Below, piece by piece: positions 28,941 to 37,828 of a DNA stretch of 59,908 nt (positions within the stretch are counted from its first letter, which is position 1; each line of letters opens with the position of its first letter). The stretch covers positions 1 through 59,908 of the forward strand of contig JAQXRH010000081.1 in NCBI GenBank assembly GCA_029218425.1, written 5' to 3'. This stretch comes from Bacteroidales bacterium. GTDB taxonomy: Bacteria; Bacteroidota; Bacteroidia; Bacteroidales; Muribaculaceae. The notes beneath the pieces were generated by a model, which saw only the letters and a program-made list of their open reading frames with translations, did no database searches and was not told where the DNA came from. A program made the translations under genes and the position numbers.

Positions 28941-28966
28941 AGGGCGCAGCCTATTGGATGCGCCCT
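28941..28966 (+). other. Hairpin between atpA and atpG
   Basis: A perfect 8-bp stem AGGGCGCA / TGCGCCCT with a 10-base loop, 9 bases after the atpA stop. There is no T-run, so it is more likely a 3'-end stabiliser or partial stop than a true terminator. Confidence 0.6.
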
Positions 28967-29048
28967 ACCGCCCACGGGCCTCCTCTCCGATTACCTCACC
29001 GCTCTCCACCTGTTTCATAATTAATCCCAATCATCGCAATATCCGACA

Positions 29049-29933
29049 ATGGCAACATTAAGAGAATTGAAAGGACGTATAGGCTCTGTCGCTTCATCCG
29101 AGAAAATCACCGGGGTGATGCGCATGACGTCGTCGGCTAAGATGCACAAGGCCGAACTGAAACTCAAGCAGTTGGTGCCTTTCCGCAGCCAGGTTGAAAC
29201 CGTCATCGGCAATCTGCTGTCGGCTGATGCCGCTTTCTCATCCCCATTGCTCGAAGCTCGCGAGGTGCATTCGGCCACTATCGTGGTCTGGGGCTCCGAC
29301 GACGGCCTCTGCGGCGCCTACAATGTCAACATTTTCAAGCAGCTGGTGGCCCTGATTACCAAGTTGCGTAAGGATATCGGCGATGACGCCCGCATTTGCG
29401 TGTTGCCCGTCGGCGCTAAGATTGCCAAAGCTGTGCGCAAACTGCGCCTTCACAACGTCGCCGTCGATGTGCCACAGGGCGTCAGCGCCAAAAGCGCCGA
29501 CAACGTGGTCAAAGACTTCACCCGCCGGCTCGTCGACAGTTTCCTTAATGGCGATACCGACCGCATCGACCTCCTCTACATGAACTTCAAGAGCGTGTCG
29601 CGCCAACGACCGCGTGTCGACACCCTAATCCCGGTCACCACTGCGGCCCTCGGCCTCGACGATAAGAAATCCAACGCCTCTCGCCCCTACATCTTCGAGC
29701 CCGACGCCAACACCATCTTCAACAAGTCGCTGCCGCTACTCATCCTCTCGGTCATGCAGACTGTGTTCTGCGAAAACCAGGCCTCGGAGCAAGCTGCACG
29801 TGTCATGGCTATGCAAAGTGCCAACGACAACGCCAAAAAGCTCCTCGACCAGCTCCGTCTCGAATACAACAAGCTGCGACAGCAAAGCATCACTACCGAA
29901 CTGCTCGACATCGTGGGAGGGCAGATAAGGTAG
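29049..29933 (+). CDS. atpG: F-type ATP synthase subunit gamma
   Basis: The 294-residue central shaft. The N-terminal coil has the family start LRELKGRIGSVASSEKITGVMRMTSSAKMHKAE, the Rossmann-like middle has the SDDGLCGAYNVNIFKQ block, and the C-terminal coil ends with LRLEYNKLRQQSITTELLDIVGG, which is the classic gamma signature (NxxRQxxITxEIxEIVxGA). It is the last atp gene; the nuo operon resumes 187 bases later. Confidence 0.96.
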   Translation: MATLRELKGRIGSVASSEKITGVMRMTSSAKMHKAELKLKQLVPFRSQVETVIGNLLSADAAFSSPLLEAREVHSATIVVWGSDDGLCGAYNVNIFKQLVALITKLRKDIGDDARICVLPVGAKIAKAVRKLRLHNVAVDVPQGVSAKSADNVVKDFTRRLVDSFLNGDTDRIDLLYMNFKSVSRQRPRVDTLIPVTTAALGLDDKKSNASRPYIFEPDANTIFNKSLPLLILSVMQTVFCENQASEQAARVMAMQSANDNAKKLLDQLRLEYNKLRQQSITTELLDIVGGQIR

Positions 29934-29940
29934 CTATCTC

Positions 29941-30002
29941 TTTATCGGCGCACAAGCCCCTCTCACCGGGGCCTTCAGCCCCAACGCTCGTTTGCCGATA
30001 AA
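29941..30002 (+). other. Nested hairpin structure between atpG and nuoI
   Basis: An outer 9-bp stem (TTTATCGGC at 29941-29949 with GCCGATAAA at 29994-30002) encloses an inner GCCCC/GGGGC stem (29956-29960 with 29968-29972). No T-run follows. It sits at the exact atp-to-nuo junction. The remaining bases up to 30120 hold two CGACGACTCG direct repeats and an AT-rich stretch, and no perfect promoter box. Confidence 0.55.
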
Positions 30003-30120
30003 AATTCCGACCCGCGAAAACTGCTTAAAAGCAACCGACGACTCGGTCCCACACCCGACGACTCGACCATATATTTTGAATTAATATAAACAACATATCT
30101 AAAACGTAAGGAAGAAACTT

Positions 30121-31005
30121 ATGGGTAGTGTAAAAGATTATTTTTCAGGCTTAGGCTCCGGTTTCTTGAGTCTCCTCAAAGGTATGCAGGTGACAGGTAA
30201 GGAGTTCGTTACGCCTAAGATAACGGAAAAATATCCCGAAAATCGAGATTCTCACCACATCCCCGAGCGCTTCAGGGCTTGCCTGACGCTCAAGTATGAT
30301 GGCGAAGGCAATCACAAATGTATCGCCTGCGGCACTTGCGAACGCAACTGCCCCAACGGCACCATCTCCATTACATCCAAGATGGTGGAAAAATGGGATG
30401 GCTCTAAAAAGAAAAAGCTCGACAAATATATCTATGATTTGGGTAGCTGTACGTTCTGTCAACTCTGCGTCATCTCTTGTCCGACCGACGCACTCGAGTT
30501 CTCCAACGATTTTGAGCAGGCTGTGTTCACTCGCGACAAGCTCGCCAAGCAGCTCAACTATCTCCCCGAGAAGCCCGAACCCGAACCTACCGAAGAGGAA
30601 AAAGCCAAATTCCTCGCCGAAAAGCAGGCTAAGATTGAAGCCGCCAAGAAGGCCGCTGCCGCTAAAAAAGCTGCTGCCGCTCCCGCTTCGCTTATCGACG
30701 AGAACGACCCCAAAGTCAAAGCCGCTCTCGCTAAATGTGCCGGCGACCCCGCTAAGGAGGCCAAAGTGCGTGAAGCTCTCGAAAAAGCTGCCCGCTTGAA
30801 AGCCGACAAGGCCGCTGCCGCCGCTCCCGCATCGCTTATCGATGAGAACGACCCCAAAGTCAAAGCCGCCCTCGCTAAATGTGCTGGCGACCCCGCCAAG
30901 GAGGCCAAAGTGCGCGAAGCTCTCGAAAAAGCTGCCCGCCTAAAAGCCGACAAGGCTGCCGCTGCTCCCGCTAAGGCCGGCTCCAACCCCAACAACGATA
31001 AATAA
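30121..31005 (+). CDS. nuoI: NADH-quinone oxidoreductase subunit I with repeated Ala/Lys-rich tail
   Basis: The peripheral subunit that carries two [4Fe-4S] clusters: CIACGTCERNCPNG (about residues 67-80) and CTFCQLCVISCPTD (about 114-127). The core ends near residue 155. A long extension of about 140 residues follows, ending the protein at 294 residues, while typical NuoI is 140-190. The extension begins Pro/Glu-rich, then Ala/Lys-rich, and contains a 48-residue module in two nearly identical copies (about 191-238 and 239-286), each with LIDENDPKVKAALAKC and one Cys. The tail resembles in style the Ala/Lys-rich tails of RnfC-type proteins. It resumes the nuo operon after the atp genes. Confidence 0.93.
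   Translation: MGSVKDYFSGLGSGFLSLLKGMQVTGKEFVTPKITEKYPENRDSHHIPERFRACLTLKYDGEGNHKCIACGTCERNCPNGTISITSKMVEKWDGSKKKKLDKYIYDLGSCTFCQLCVISCPTDALEFSNDFEQAVFTRDKLAKQLNYLPEKPEPEPTEEEKAKFLAEKQAKIEAAKKAAAAKKAAAAPASLIDENDPKVKAALAKCAGDPAKEAKVREALEKAARLKADKAAAAAPASLIDENDPKVKAALAKCAGDPAKEAKVREALEKAARLKADKAAAAPAKAGSNPNNDK
30691..30978 (+). repeat. 144-base in-frame tandem duplication in nuoI
   Basis: Two copies of a 144-base unit begin at 30691 and 30835 and differ only at scattered third positions. Both keep the reading frame (48 codons). The low divergence points to a recent duplication or to copy correction. Confidence 0.9.
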
Positions 31006-31020
31006 AAACAAAACTAAAAT

Positions 31021-31542
31021 ATGGAATCAGTATTAAGTATCATGATTTATGTCGTAGTCGCTTTGTCGATTATGATATTCTCGGTACTGGCTGTTACGAC
31101 ACGCAAGATTTTACGTTCGGCGACATTCCTATTGTTTGCCCTCTTCGCCACGGCGGCTGTCTATTTCATGCTCGGGTATCAATTCCTGGGCGGTGTGCAG
31201 ATTGCCGTCTATGCCGGGGGTATCGTCGTGCTGTTCGTATTCTCGATTTTGCTTACGAGCCATCCGGGCGACAACAGCAGCAAGCTTGAGTCAAAGAAAA
31301 AGGCGTTAGGCCTCATCGGCGCTATCGCAATGTTCATAGTGTGCGCTTGGTCGCTCATTAGCCGTTGCTCCCTCCTTAAACCACTCGAGGATATGGGCGA
31401 CGCTCAGGTCCCCACTATGCATCGTATCGGTCACGACCTCCTCAGCTCTGGCGATAATGGCTATCTCCTCCCATTCGAGGCTATCAGTGTTCTTTTGCTC
31501 GCATGTATAATCGGTGGCATTGTTGTGGCACGTAAAAAATAA
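31021..31542 (+). CDS. nuoJ: NADH-quinone oxidoreductase subunit J
   Basis: A 173-residue membrane subunit with five predicted helices. The family blocks SATFLLFALFATAAVYFMLGYQFLGGVQIAVYAGGIVVLFVFSILLT are present; this includes the pi-bulge helix with VYAGGIVVL. It starts 15 bases after nuoI and is followed after 2 bases by nuoK. Confidence 0.95.
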   Translation: MESVLSIMIYVVVALSIMIFSVLAVTTRKILRSATFLLFALFATAAVYFMLGYQFLGGVQIAVYAGGIVVLFVFSILLTSHPGDNSSKLESKKKALGLIGAIAMFIVCAWSLISRCSLLKPLEDMGDAQVPTMHRIGHDLLSSGDNGYLLPFEAISVLLLACIIGGIVVARKK

Positions 31543-31544
31543 AT

Positions 31545-31883
31545 ATGGATATGTTGGATCTCTTGAATAATTTTCAGTTGAACTCGCTGATGTTCCTGAT
31601 ACCCAGCCTGTTTATGTTTTGCTGTGGTGTCTACGGCTTCTTGACCCGCCGTAACATGATTGCTATGTTGATATCTCTGGAGCTCATGCTCAACGCCGTT
31701 GACATGAATTTCGTGGTGTTCAACCGCTTCCTTTGCCCGGGGCAGATGGACGGCATGTTCTTCACGCTTTTCGCCATCGCTATCGCCGCGGCCGAAACCG
31801 CTGTCGCTATCGCAATCATAATCAATGCTTACCGCATTGCTAAAGATATTGATGTTAAAGATTTAACCAAAATGAAATTTTAA
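31545..31883 (+). CDS. nuoK: NADH-quinone oxidoreductase subunit K
   Basis: A 112-residue antiporter-like subunit with three helices. MLISLELMLNAVDMNFVVFNRF carries the conserved Glu in helix 2, and FAIAIAAAETAVAIAIIINAYR the second conserved Glu region in helix 3. Both acidic residues of the proton path are present. Confidence 0.95.
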   Translation: MDMLDLLNNFQLNSLMFLIPSLFMFCCGVYGFLTRRNMIAMLISLELMLNAVDMNFVVFNRFLCPGQMDGMFFTLFAIAIAAAETAVAIAIIINAYRIAKDIDVKDLTKMKF

Positions 31884-31889
31884 AGACTC

Positions 31890-33902
31890 ATGGAAGCAAC
31901 ATTACCGCTTTTGATTTTGGTTCTGCCATTGCTGATGTTCCTCTTCCTGGGGCTTTTCGGCAAATTTTTGAGCCATAAGTGGGCCGGCATCATCGGTACC
32001 GTCGGTATGGGCGTCACGATGATTATTGCCTATTACACCGCCTACACTTATTTCTTCTCCGGACAGTTCGTCGGCGCTGACGGCGAACGTCTCCAATACA
32101 TCGTCTTCGACCAGGACTGGTTGTCGCTCTGGGGTAACCTGACCATCAAGCTGGGTTTCTTGATCGACCCCATCTCGGCTCTCATGCTCGTTGTAGTGAC
32201 CACCATCTCTTTTATGGTCCACCTCTACAGCAACGGCTACATGCGCGACCACCACGGCGTCTACGAAACCGGCTTCCAGCGTTTCTACGCTTTCCTGTCG
32301 CTCTTCAGCTTCTCGATGCTCGGCCTCGTCGTCGCTACCAACATCTTCCAGATGTACATCTTCTGGGAGCTCGTGGGCGCTTCGTCCTACCTCCTCATCG
32401 GGTTCTACTACACCAAGCCGTCGGCTGTCTCTGCCTCTAAAAAGGCTTTCATCGTCACCCGTTTCGCCGACCTCGGATTCCTCATCGGTATTCTCATCCT
32501 CTCTTTCACTACCGAGACCTTCGACTTCATGTCGTTGACTTCGAGCCCTCTGCCCGGCGTTGAAAACACATATTATGTCGATGCAGCAACTGCTACGACT
32601 GCCCTCGAATCGGCCGGCGGCCAAATGTTCCTCGGCGGTTCGCTCATGACTTGGGCACTGGTGCTCATCTTCATGGGTGGCATGGGTAAATCGGCCATGA
32701 TGCCGTTGCACATCTGGCTCCCCGACGCTATGGAAGGCCCCACCCCGGTTTCCGCTCTTATCCACGCGGCCACTATGGTCGTTGCCGGCGTTTACCTCGT
32801 GGCTCGTCTTTTCCCGTTGTTCATGATCAACAATGCCATGGGCGGCGCCGCGCTCGACATCGTCACCGTTGTGGGCGCCCTTACTGCTGCCTATGCCGCT
32901 ATAGTCGCCTGTACGCAAATCGATATCAAGCGCGTCCTCGCCTTCTCTACCATCTCGCAGATTGCTTTCATGATGGTGTCGCTCGGCGTCTCCCGCGAAG
33001 GCATGCACGACAACCTCGGCTACATGGCCTCGATGTTCCACCTCTTCACCCACGCCATGTTCAAGGCTCTCCTCTTCCTCGGTGCGGGTGCGCTCATCCA
33101 CGCCGTTGGCTCCAACGACTACACTGCTATGCACGGCTTGCGTAAACACATGCCCATCACGCATATCACTTTCCTCGTCGGCTGCCTCGCCATCGCTGGT
33201 ATCATACCGTTCTCTGGCTTCTTCTCCAAAGATGAAATCCTCACCGCTTGCTTCGGCAACTCGGCCGTAGCTTATGTGTGGATGTCGCTCGTAGCCGGCC
33301 TTACCGCTTTCTACATGTTCCGCCTTTACTACCTCATCTTCTGGTGGAAAGAACACAATGTGCCTCAAGGCCACCACGCCCCCAAGGACCAACCCTGGAC
33401 TATGACTCTCCCGCTGATTCTCCTCGGCATCGTAGCCATCTTCTGCGGTTTCGTTCCTTTCGCCGACATGGTTTCGTGGAACGGACATGCGCCCCACCAC
33501 TCGGGCATCAACTGGACTGTCGCTTCTATTAGCCTCGCCGTGGCCATCATTGCCATAGCAATCGCAACCGCTATGTATCGCAAAGAAAATGCCATGCCGG
33601 CCAAGATGCGCTCTTTCTTCCCCCGTTTGTGGACCGCTGCTCACAAGCGCTTCTACTTCGACGAACTCTACATGTTCATCACCCACAAGATTATTTTCGA
33701 CCGCGTCTGCAAACCGATTGCCTGGTTTGACCGCCACATCATCGACGGCACTATGGACGCTTTCGCCGCCATCACCAACAAGGCTTCCTACGCCATCCGT
33801 GGCTTGCAGTCGGGTAGCGCTCAAAGCTATGTCTGGGTTTACCTCATCGGTGCTTTGCTGCTCGGCGGTGGCACTGTCGCTATCATCTTCTTGTTCTTCT
33901 AA
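31890..33902 (+). CDS. nuoL: NADH-quinone oxidoreductase subunit L
   Basis: The 670-residue distal proton-pumping subunit of the Mrp-antiporter type. It shows FLIDPISALMLVVVTTISFMVHLYS, FWELVGASSYLLIGF, and the channel block WLPDAMEGPTPVSALIHAATMVVAGVYLVARL. A long C-terminal lateral helix region follows residue 500. It starts 6 bases after nuoK. Confidence 0.96.
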   Translation: MEATLPLLILVLPLLMFLFLGLFGKFLSHKWAGIIGTVGMGVTMIIAYYTAYTYFFSGQFVGADGERLQYIVFDQDWLSLWGNLTIKLGFLIDPISALMLVVVTTISFMVHLYSNGYMRDHHGVYETGFQRFYAFLSLFSFSMLGLVVATNIFQMYIFWELVGASSYLLIGFYYTKPSAVSASKKAFIVTRFADLGFLIGILILSFTTETFDFMSLTSSPLPGVENTYYVDAATATTALESAGGQMFLGGSLMTWALVLIFMGGMGKSAMMPLHIWLPDAMEGPTPVSALIHAATMVVAGVYLVARLFPLFMINNAMGGAALDIVTVVGALTAAYAAIVACTQIDIKRVLAFSTISQIAFMMVSLGVSREGMHDNLGYMASMFHLFTHAMFKALLFLGAGALIHAVGSNDYTAMHGLRKHMPITHITFLVGCLAIAGIIPFSGFFSKDEILTACFGNSAVAYVWMSLVAGLTAFYMFRLYYLIFWWKEHNVPQGHHAPKDQPWTMTLPLILLGIVAIFCGFVPFADMVSWNGHAPHHSGINWTVASISLAVAIIAIAIATAMYRKENAMPAKMRSFFPRLWTAAHKRFYFDELYMFITHKIIFDRVCKPIAWFDRHIIDGTMDAFAAITNKASYAIRGLQSGSAQSYVWVYLIGALLLGGGTVAIIFLFF

Positions 33903-33940
33903 TCGTCACTGAGCGCTAACAGTTTATAATATTGTAAATT

Positions 33941-35473
33941 ATGTTGTCTAATATACTGATATATTTCGTAATCGTTCCCATCTTGATGCTGGGAGGATTG
34001 GCACTGAGCCGCAACGTCAAGCAGATCCGCGCGGTAGCAGTGGCAGGTTCGCTCGTGTTGATTGCTATGAGCGTTTACCTTTTGGTGGAATATCTGGCCT
34101 TGAGGGCTGCCAATATCGACGACCCCATGCTCTTCTGCGGGTCGTGGACTTGGTTTGAGGCTCTCAATATTCATCTCGCTGTCGGTGTCGACGGTGTCTC
34201 GATTGCCATGATTATCCTCACCTCGATTATCGTTTTCGCCGGTTCCTTCGCCTCTTGGAAGATCGACAACCCCAAAGCTTTCTTCCTTTGGCTCATTCTG
34301 TTGTCGACCGGCGTCTTCGGCTTCTTCATCTCTGTCGACCTCTTCACCATGTTCATGTTCTACGAGGTGGCCCTCATCCCCATGTACCTGCTCATCGGCG
34401 TGTGGGGCTCGGGCAACAAGAACTATTCGGCCATGAAGCTTACCCTGATGCTCATGGGCGGCTCGGCTTTCCTTATGCTTGGCCTCATCGGCATCTACTA
34501 CAATGGCCCCGTAGTCGACGGTCACCACACCTGGAACATCCTTGAAATCGTCGATAACGGCGGCGTCGATAAGGGCTGGCAATACTTCCTATTCCCCATG
34601 ACTTTCGTTGGCTTCGGCGTCCTCGGCGCTATGTTCCCGTTCCACACCTGGAGCCCCGACGGTCACGCTTCGGCCCCTACCGCCGTTTCTATGCTCCATG
34701 CCGGCGTGCTCATGAAGCTCGGCGGTTACGGCTGCTTCCGCGTCGCTATGTACTTGATGCCCGAAGCCGCTCAAGAGCTCTCTTGGATTTTCTTGATTTT
34801 GACCGGTATATCGGTGGTCTACGGCGCGTTCTCAGCTTGCGTTCAGACCGATCTCAAATACATCAACGCCTACTCTTCGGTGTCGCACTGCGGACTGGTG
34901 CTTTTCGCCATCCTCATGCTCAACCAGACAGCCATGACGGGTGCCGTGATGCAGATGCTCTCCCACGGCCTTATGACTGCGCTATTCTTCGCTCTCATCG
35001 GTATGATCTACGGCCGTACCCACACTCGCGACATCCGCGAAATGGGCGGTATGATGAAAATCATGCCCTACCTCGCCGTCTGCTACGTCATCGCCGGTTT
35101 CGCCTCTCTGGGTCTCCCCGGTTTGTCGGGCTTCGTGGCTGAGATGACCATCTTCGTAGGCTCATTCCAGCAAGGTATGAGCGAATTCCTCGCCGGTGCC
35201 GGATCGCTCAAGCTCGTCTTCACCATCGTGGCTTGCTGCTCTATCGTCATCACCGCGGTCTACATCCTCCGCGTCGTTGGCAAACTTCTGCTCGGCCCCG
35301 TTCAGGACAAGCATCACCTGCAGCTCACCGACGCTACCTGGTGGGAACGCCTTTCTACCGTCACACTAATCATCAGCGTCGCAGCTATCGGTTGCTGCCC
35401 CAACTTCTTCGCTGACCTGATCCGCGACACTTTCAATGGCGACATTTTCCACGCCGTCCTTCCGTTGAACTAA
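33941..35473 (+). CDS. nuoM: NADH-quinone oxidoreductase subunit M
   Basis: A 510-residue antiporter-like pump subunit. FYEVALIPMYLLIGVWG contains the conserved Glu of helix 5, and PFHTWSPDGHASAPTAVSMLHAGVLMKLGGYG is the channel signature. The sequence aligns over full family length. It is flanked by nuoL (38 bases) and nuoN (17 bases). Confidence 0.96.
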   Translation: MLSNILIYFVIVPILMLGGLALSRNVKQIRAVAVAGSLVLIAMSVYLLVEYLALRAANIDDPMLFCGSWTWFEALNIHLAVGVDGVSIAMIILTSIIVFAGSFASWKIDNPKAFFLWLILLSTGVFGFFISVDLFTMFMFYEVALIPMYLLIGVWGSGNKNYSAMKLTLMLMGGSAFLMLGLIGIYYNGPVVDGHHTWNILEIVDNGGVDKGWQYFLFPMTFVGFGVLGAMFPFHTWSPDGHASAPTAVSMLHAGVLMKLGGYGCFRVAMYLMPEAAQELSWIFLILTGISVVYGAFSACVQTDLKYINAYSSVSHCGLVLFAILMLNQTAMTGAVMQMLSHGLMTALFFALIGMIYGRTHTRDIREMGGMMKIMPYLAVCYVIAGFASLGLPGLSGFVAEMTIFVGSFQQGMSEFLAGAGSLKLVFTIVACCSIVITAVYILRVVGKLLLGPVQDKHHLQLTDATWWERLSTVTLIISVAAIGCCPNFFADLIRDTFNGDIFHAVLPLN

Positions 35474-35490
35474 TAAAAGATTAATAAGAA

Positions 35491-36963
35491 ATGGATTATT
35501 CTCAATTTTTGGCAATGAAGCAAGAAATAGGATTGTTAATCGTATTTCTATTAGTCTTCCTCTACGATTTGTTTGCCCCGCGATATGCCGTAGCCGGTAC
35601 CGACAAGAAAGCCGTTAAAGGCATCTCTACGGTCACCATCGTGCTCTTCGCCATCTTCACTGCCTACGGCTTCTGCTGCTCTGTTATCGGCAACACCCAA
35701 GTGGCTTTCGGCGGTATGTATTCTACTACCCCCGTTGTGGCCACTATCAAGAATATTCTCAACATTGGCGTGCTCGTCGTGCTCATCCAGTCAATGAAAT
35801 GGAACGCTTCCGAGCCCCAGATTATGCGCCGCGCCGAGTTCTACGAGCTATTGCTCATCACCCTCTTCGGCATGTACCTCATGATGTCGGCTCGCCACTT
35901 CCTGGTGTTCCTCATCGGCTTGGAGTCGGCTTCTCTGCCTTTGGCTGCAATGGTCGCCTTCGACAAAAACAAATATGAAAGCCACGAAGCTGCCGTCAAA
36001 TACATCCTTACGGCTGTATTCTCTTCCGCCATCTTCATGCTCGGCTTGTCGTTCGTCTACGGCCTCACCGGCACGCTCTACTTCGACAAGATTGCCGCTT
36101 CCCACGTCGAAAGCTCCGGCCTGCTCATCGTAGCAATGGCTTTCGTCATGGCCGGTATCGGCTTCAAACTTTCATTGGTGCCTTTCCACCTTTGGACTGC
36201 CGATGTATATCAAGGCGCGCCCACTTCGGTCACTTCCTACCTCTCGGTCATCTCCAAAGGCGCCACCGCCTTTGCTTTCATGGTCGTCATGGTACAGGTG
36301 TTCGGTCAGTTCTACGCCGCCGCTTGGGAATGGATGCTCTACGCGTTGATTATACTCACCATCACCGTCGGCAACCTTTTCGCCATACGTCAGCGCAACA
36401 TGAAACGCTTCCTCGCGTTCTCCTCCGTTTCGCAAGCCGGCTACATCATGCTCGGCGTCATAGGTGCCAACCAGATGTCGCTCGCTGCAATGATGTTCTA
36501 CATCCTGGTCTACATCTTCTCCAACCTCGCCGCTTTCGGCGTTATACAAGCTATTGAAAACAAAACCGGCCTCGTCGGCATGGACTCCTACCGCGGTTTG
36601 CACAAAACCAACCCGCGCTTGGCCTTCGCTATGATGCTGGCTATGTTCTCTTTGGCCGGTATACCCCCATTCGCCGGTTTCTTCAGCAAATTCTTCATCT
36701 TCACCGGTGCCCTCAACCAAGGCTCCACTGCAATGTACGTATTGGTGCTCATCGCCTTGATCAACACCATCGTCTCGCTTTACTACTACCTCCTCGTAGT
36801 TAAAGCTATGTACATCGCCCCCGAAGAATGTGAGATTGCTCGCTTTAAAAGCGGTTGCAGCGAACGCCTCGCATTGGTGATCACCGTCGGTGGTATCATA
36901 TTGCTCGGTATCGTCAGCATAGTGTACAACTCGATACTCACTATGACCACCTCCCCGATGTAA
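35491..36963 (+). CDS. nuoN: NADH-quinone oxidoreductase subunit N
   Basis: The 490-residue third antiporter-like subunit and last gene of the cluster. Family blocks: FLIGLESASLPLAAMVAF, VPFHLWTADVYQGAPTSVTSYLSVISKGATAFAF, and LAGIPPFAGFFSKFFIFTGAL. After the stop there is a long C-rich gap with a large inverted repeat. Confidence 0.96.
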   Translation: MDYSQFLAMKQEIGLLIVFLLVFLYDLFAPRYAVAGTDKKAVKGISTVTIVLFAIFTAYGFCCSVIGNTQVAFGGMYSTTPVVATIKNILNIGVLVVLIQSMKWNASEPQIMRRAEFYELLLITLFGMYLMMSARHFLVFLIGLESASLPLAAMVAFDKNKYESHEAAVKYILTAVFSSAIFMLGLSFVYGLTGTLYFDKIAASHVESSGLLIVAMAFVMAGIGFKLSLVPFHLWTADVYQGAPTSVTSYLSVISKGATAFAFMVVMVQVFGQFYAAAWEWMLYALIILTITVGNLFAIRQRNMKRFLAFSSVSQAGYIMLGVIGANQMSLAAMMFYILVYIFSNLAAFGVIQAIENKTGLVGMDSYRGLHKTNPRLAFAMMLAMFSLAGIPPFAGFFSKFFIFTGALNQGSTAMYVLVLIALINTIVSLYYYLLVVKAMYIAPEECEIARFKSGCSERLALVITVGGIILLGIVSIVYNSILTMTTSPM

Positions 36964-37003
36964 TCCATCTCCGCGATAAACGTTAAGTCTAAAATATCAC
37001 AAT

Positions 37004-37100
37004 GGCCCATCCGGGTCGTCGATTGTGGACAACGGTGACGGACCTTGACAATCGTCAATCTCCTTACCCCAAACCCCACCCCCGACGACCCGGATGGCCC
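37004..37100. repeat. Inverted repeat after nuoN
   Basis: Arms CATCCGGGTCGTCG (within 37004-37021) and CGACGACCCGGATG (within 37083-37100) are complementary over 15 bases, separated by 61 bases that contain a small inner TTGAC/GTCAA hairpin (37045-37058). It lies 41 bases after the nuoN stop and may end or protect the transcript, but no T-run follows. Confidence 0.6.
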
Positions 37101-37205
37101 GTTCCTGGCATAACGGAACCCTCCGAAATACCCCAACTTTTCAACTACAAAAACCTAACCAAACTCTTAACTACCTCGTAACCCGCCCAACTTTAGAAGA
37201 ACGTA

Positions 37206-37266
37206 AGGTGTGCGGGGTCAATGGCCACACCCACCAAGTGGCGTCCGGAGCGACGCCGATTTATAT
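37206..37266 (-). repeat. Type C and B intergenic repeats in reverse orientation
   Basis: The sequence GGCGTCCGGAGCGACGCC at 37240-37257 followed by GATTTAT is the reverse complement of the type B repeat of the 1-3 kb region, and GTGTGCGGGGTCA at 37208-37220 is the reverse complement of type C. At 37477-37500 the reverse complement of the 4416-4440 element also occurs. Other parts of 37101-37828 are C-rich and hold no gene that I can support. Confidence 0.75.
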
Positions 37267-37278
37267 TCCGCTTCTTCA

Positions 37279-37377
37279 TTATCGTAATTGCCTATCAATA
37301 AGTAATTTATCCAAAATATCAATGTACTCTTGCTCTCCGACCATGCGCCATTCCGCCGGCCAATAGGCTCGCCGAAA
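37279..37377 (-). pseudogene. Possible gene fragment (C-terminal 32 residues)
   Basis: On the minus strand a short frame reads AYWPAEWRMVGEQEYIDIL and continues KLLIDRQLR before a stop. The amino-acid composition looks protein-like, unlike the surrounding repeats, but the frame is closed by a stop immediately upstream and has no start. It may be the remnant of a decayed gene. I cannot assign a family. Confidence 0.22.
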
Positions 37378-37684
37378 TTAGTCATCCCGTGAGATGCGAG
37401 ATGTCGCACTATTTCCTCTCGCTATGCAGTGATATTGTGCCACATCCTTCGCTCCAAATTTACATCATTCTGCGCACCCAAATGCGTCAAAATCATACAC
37501 CTCGCTCTCCCGATATGCCCCGCCTCCTGCGCTCCCGCTTCCCCATGTCCTTGATTTTGACACTCCCGCCGTATCCCCCTCCTGCGCTCCCGCTCGACCA
37601 CGACCATCGACCCCCTTTTAACCACAATTAAACAATTACCACAATTTTTCAATAAACCTACTACAGAAATCAAGAAAAATACGT

Positions 37685-37692
37685 TAACTTTG
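37685..37692 (+). promoter_or_regulatory. -7 box for the outer-membrane biogenesis cluster
   Basis: TAACTTTG matches TAnnTTTG exactly. The first gene starts 137 bases downstream. No standard -33 element was found. Confidence 0.5.
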
Positions 37693-37828
37693 CATCTTGA
37701 AATATAATGTCTGAACCGCTAATGCACAATGATGTGCGTTTTCCCCTCTCACTCTACGCGTGCGCCTTCTTCATGCACCACAACCCCTCTCGGCTCCGAC
37801 ATTACGCTAATGAGACAATTTTTGCAAA

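Noticed and set aside
28941-28966. Hairpin after atpA as a full terminator splitting the atp operon
   Set aside because: No T-run follows and atpG would be left without a visible promoter, so it is listed only as a hairpin.
31902-33824. 640-codon open frame antisense to nuoL
   Set aside because: It is an artefact of the codon bias of nuoL (C at third positions removes antisense stops); its protein is a meaningless mix of His, Glu, Val and Asp. The same holds for antisense frames over nuoCD, atpB and bamA.
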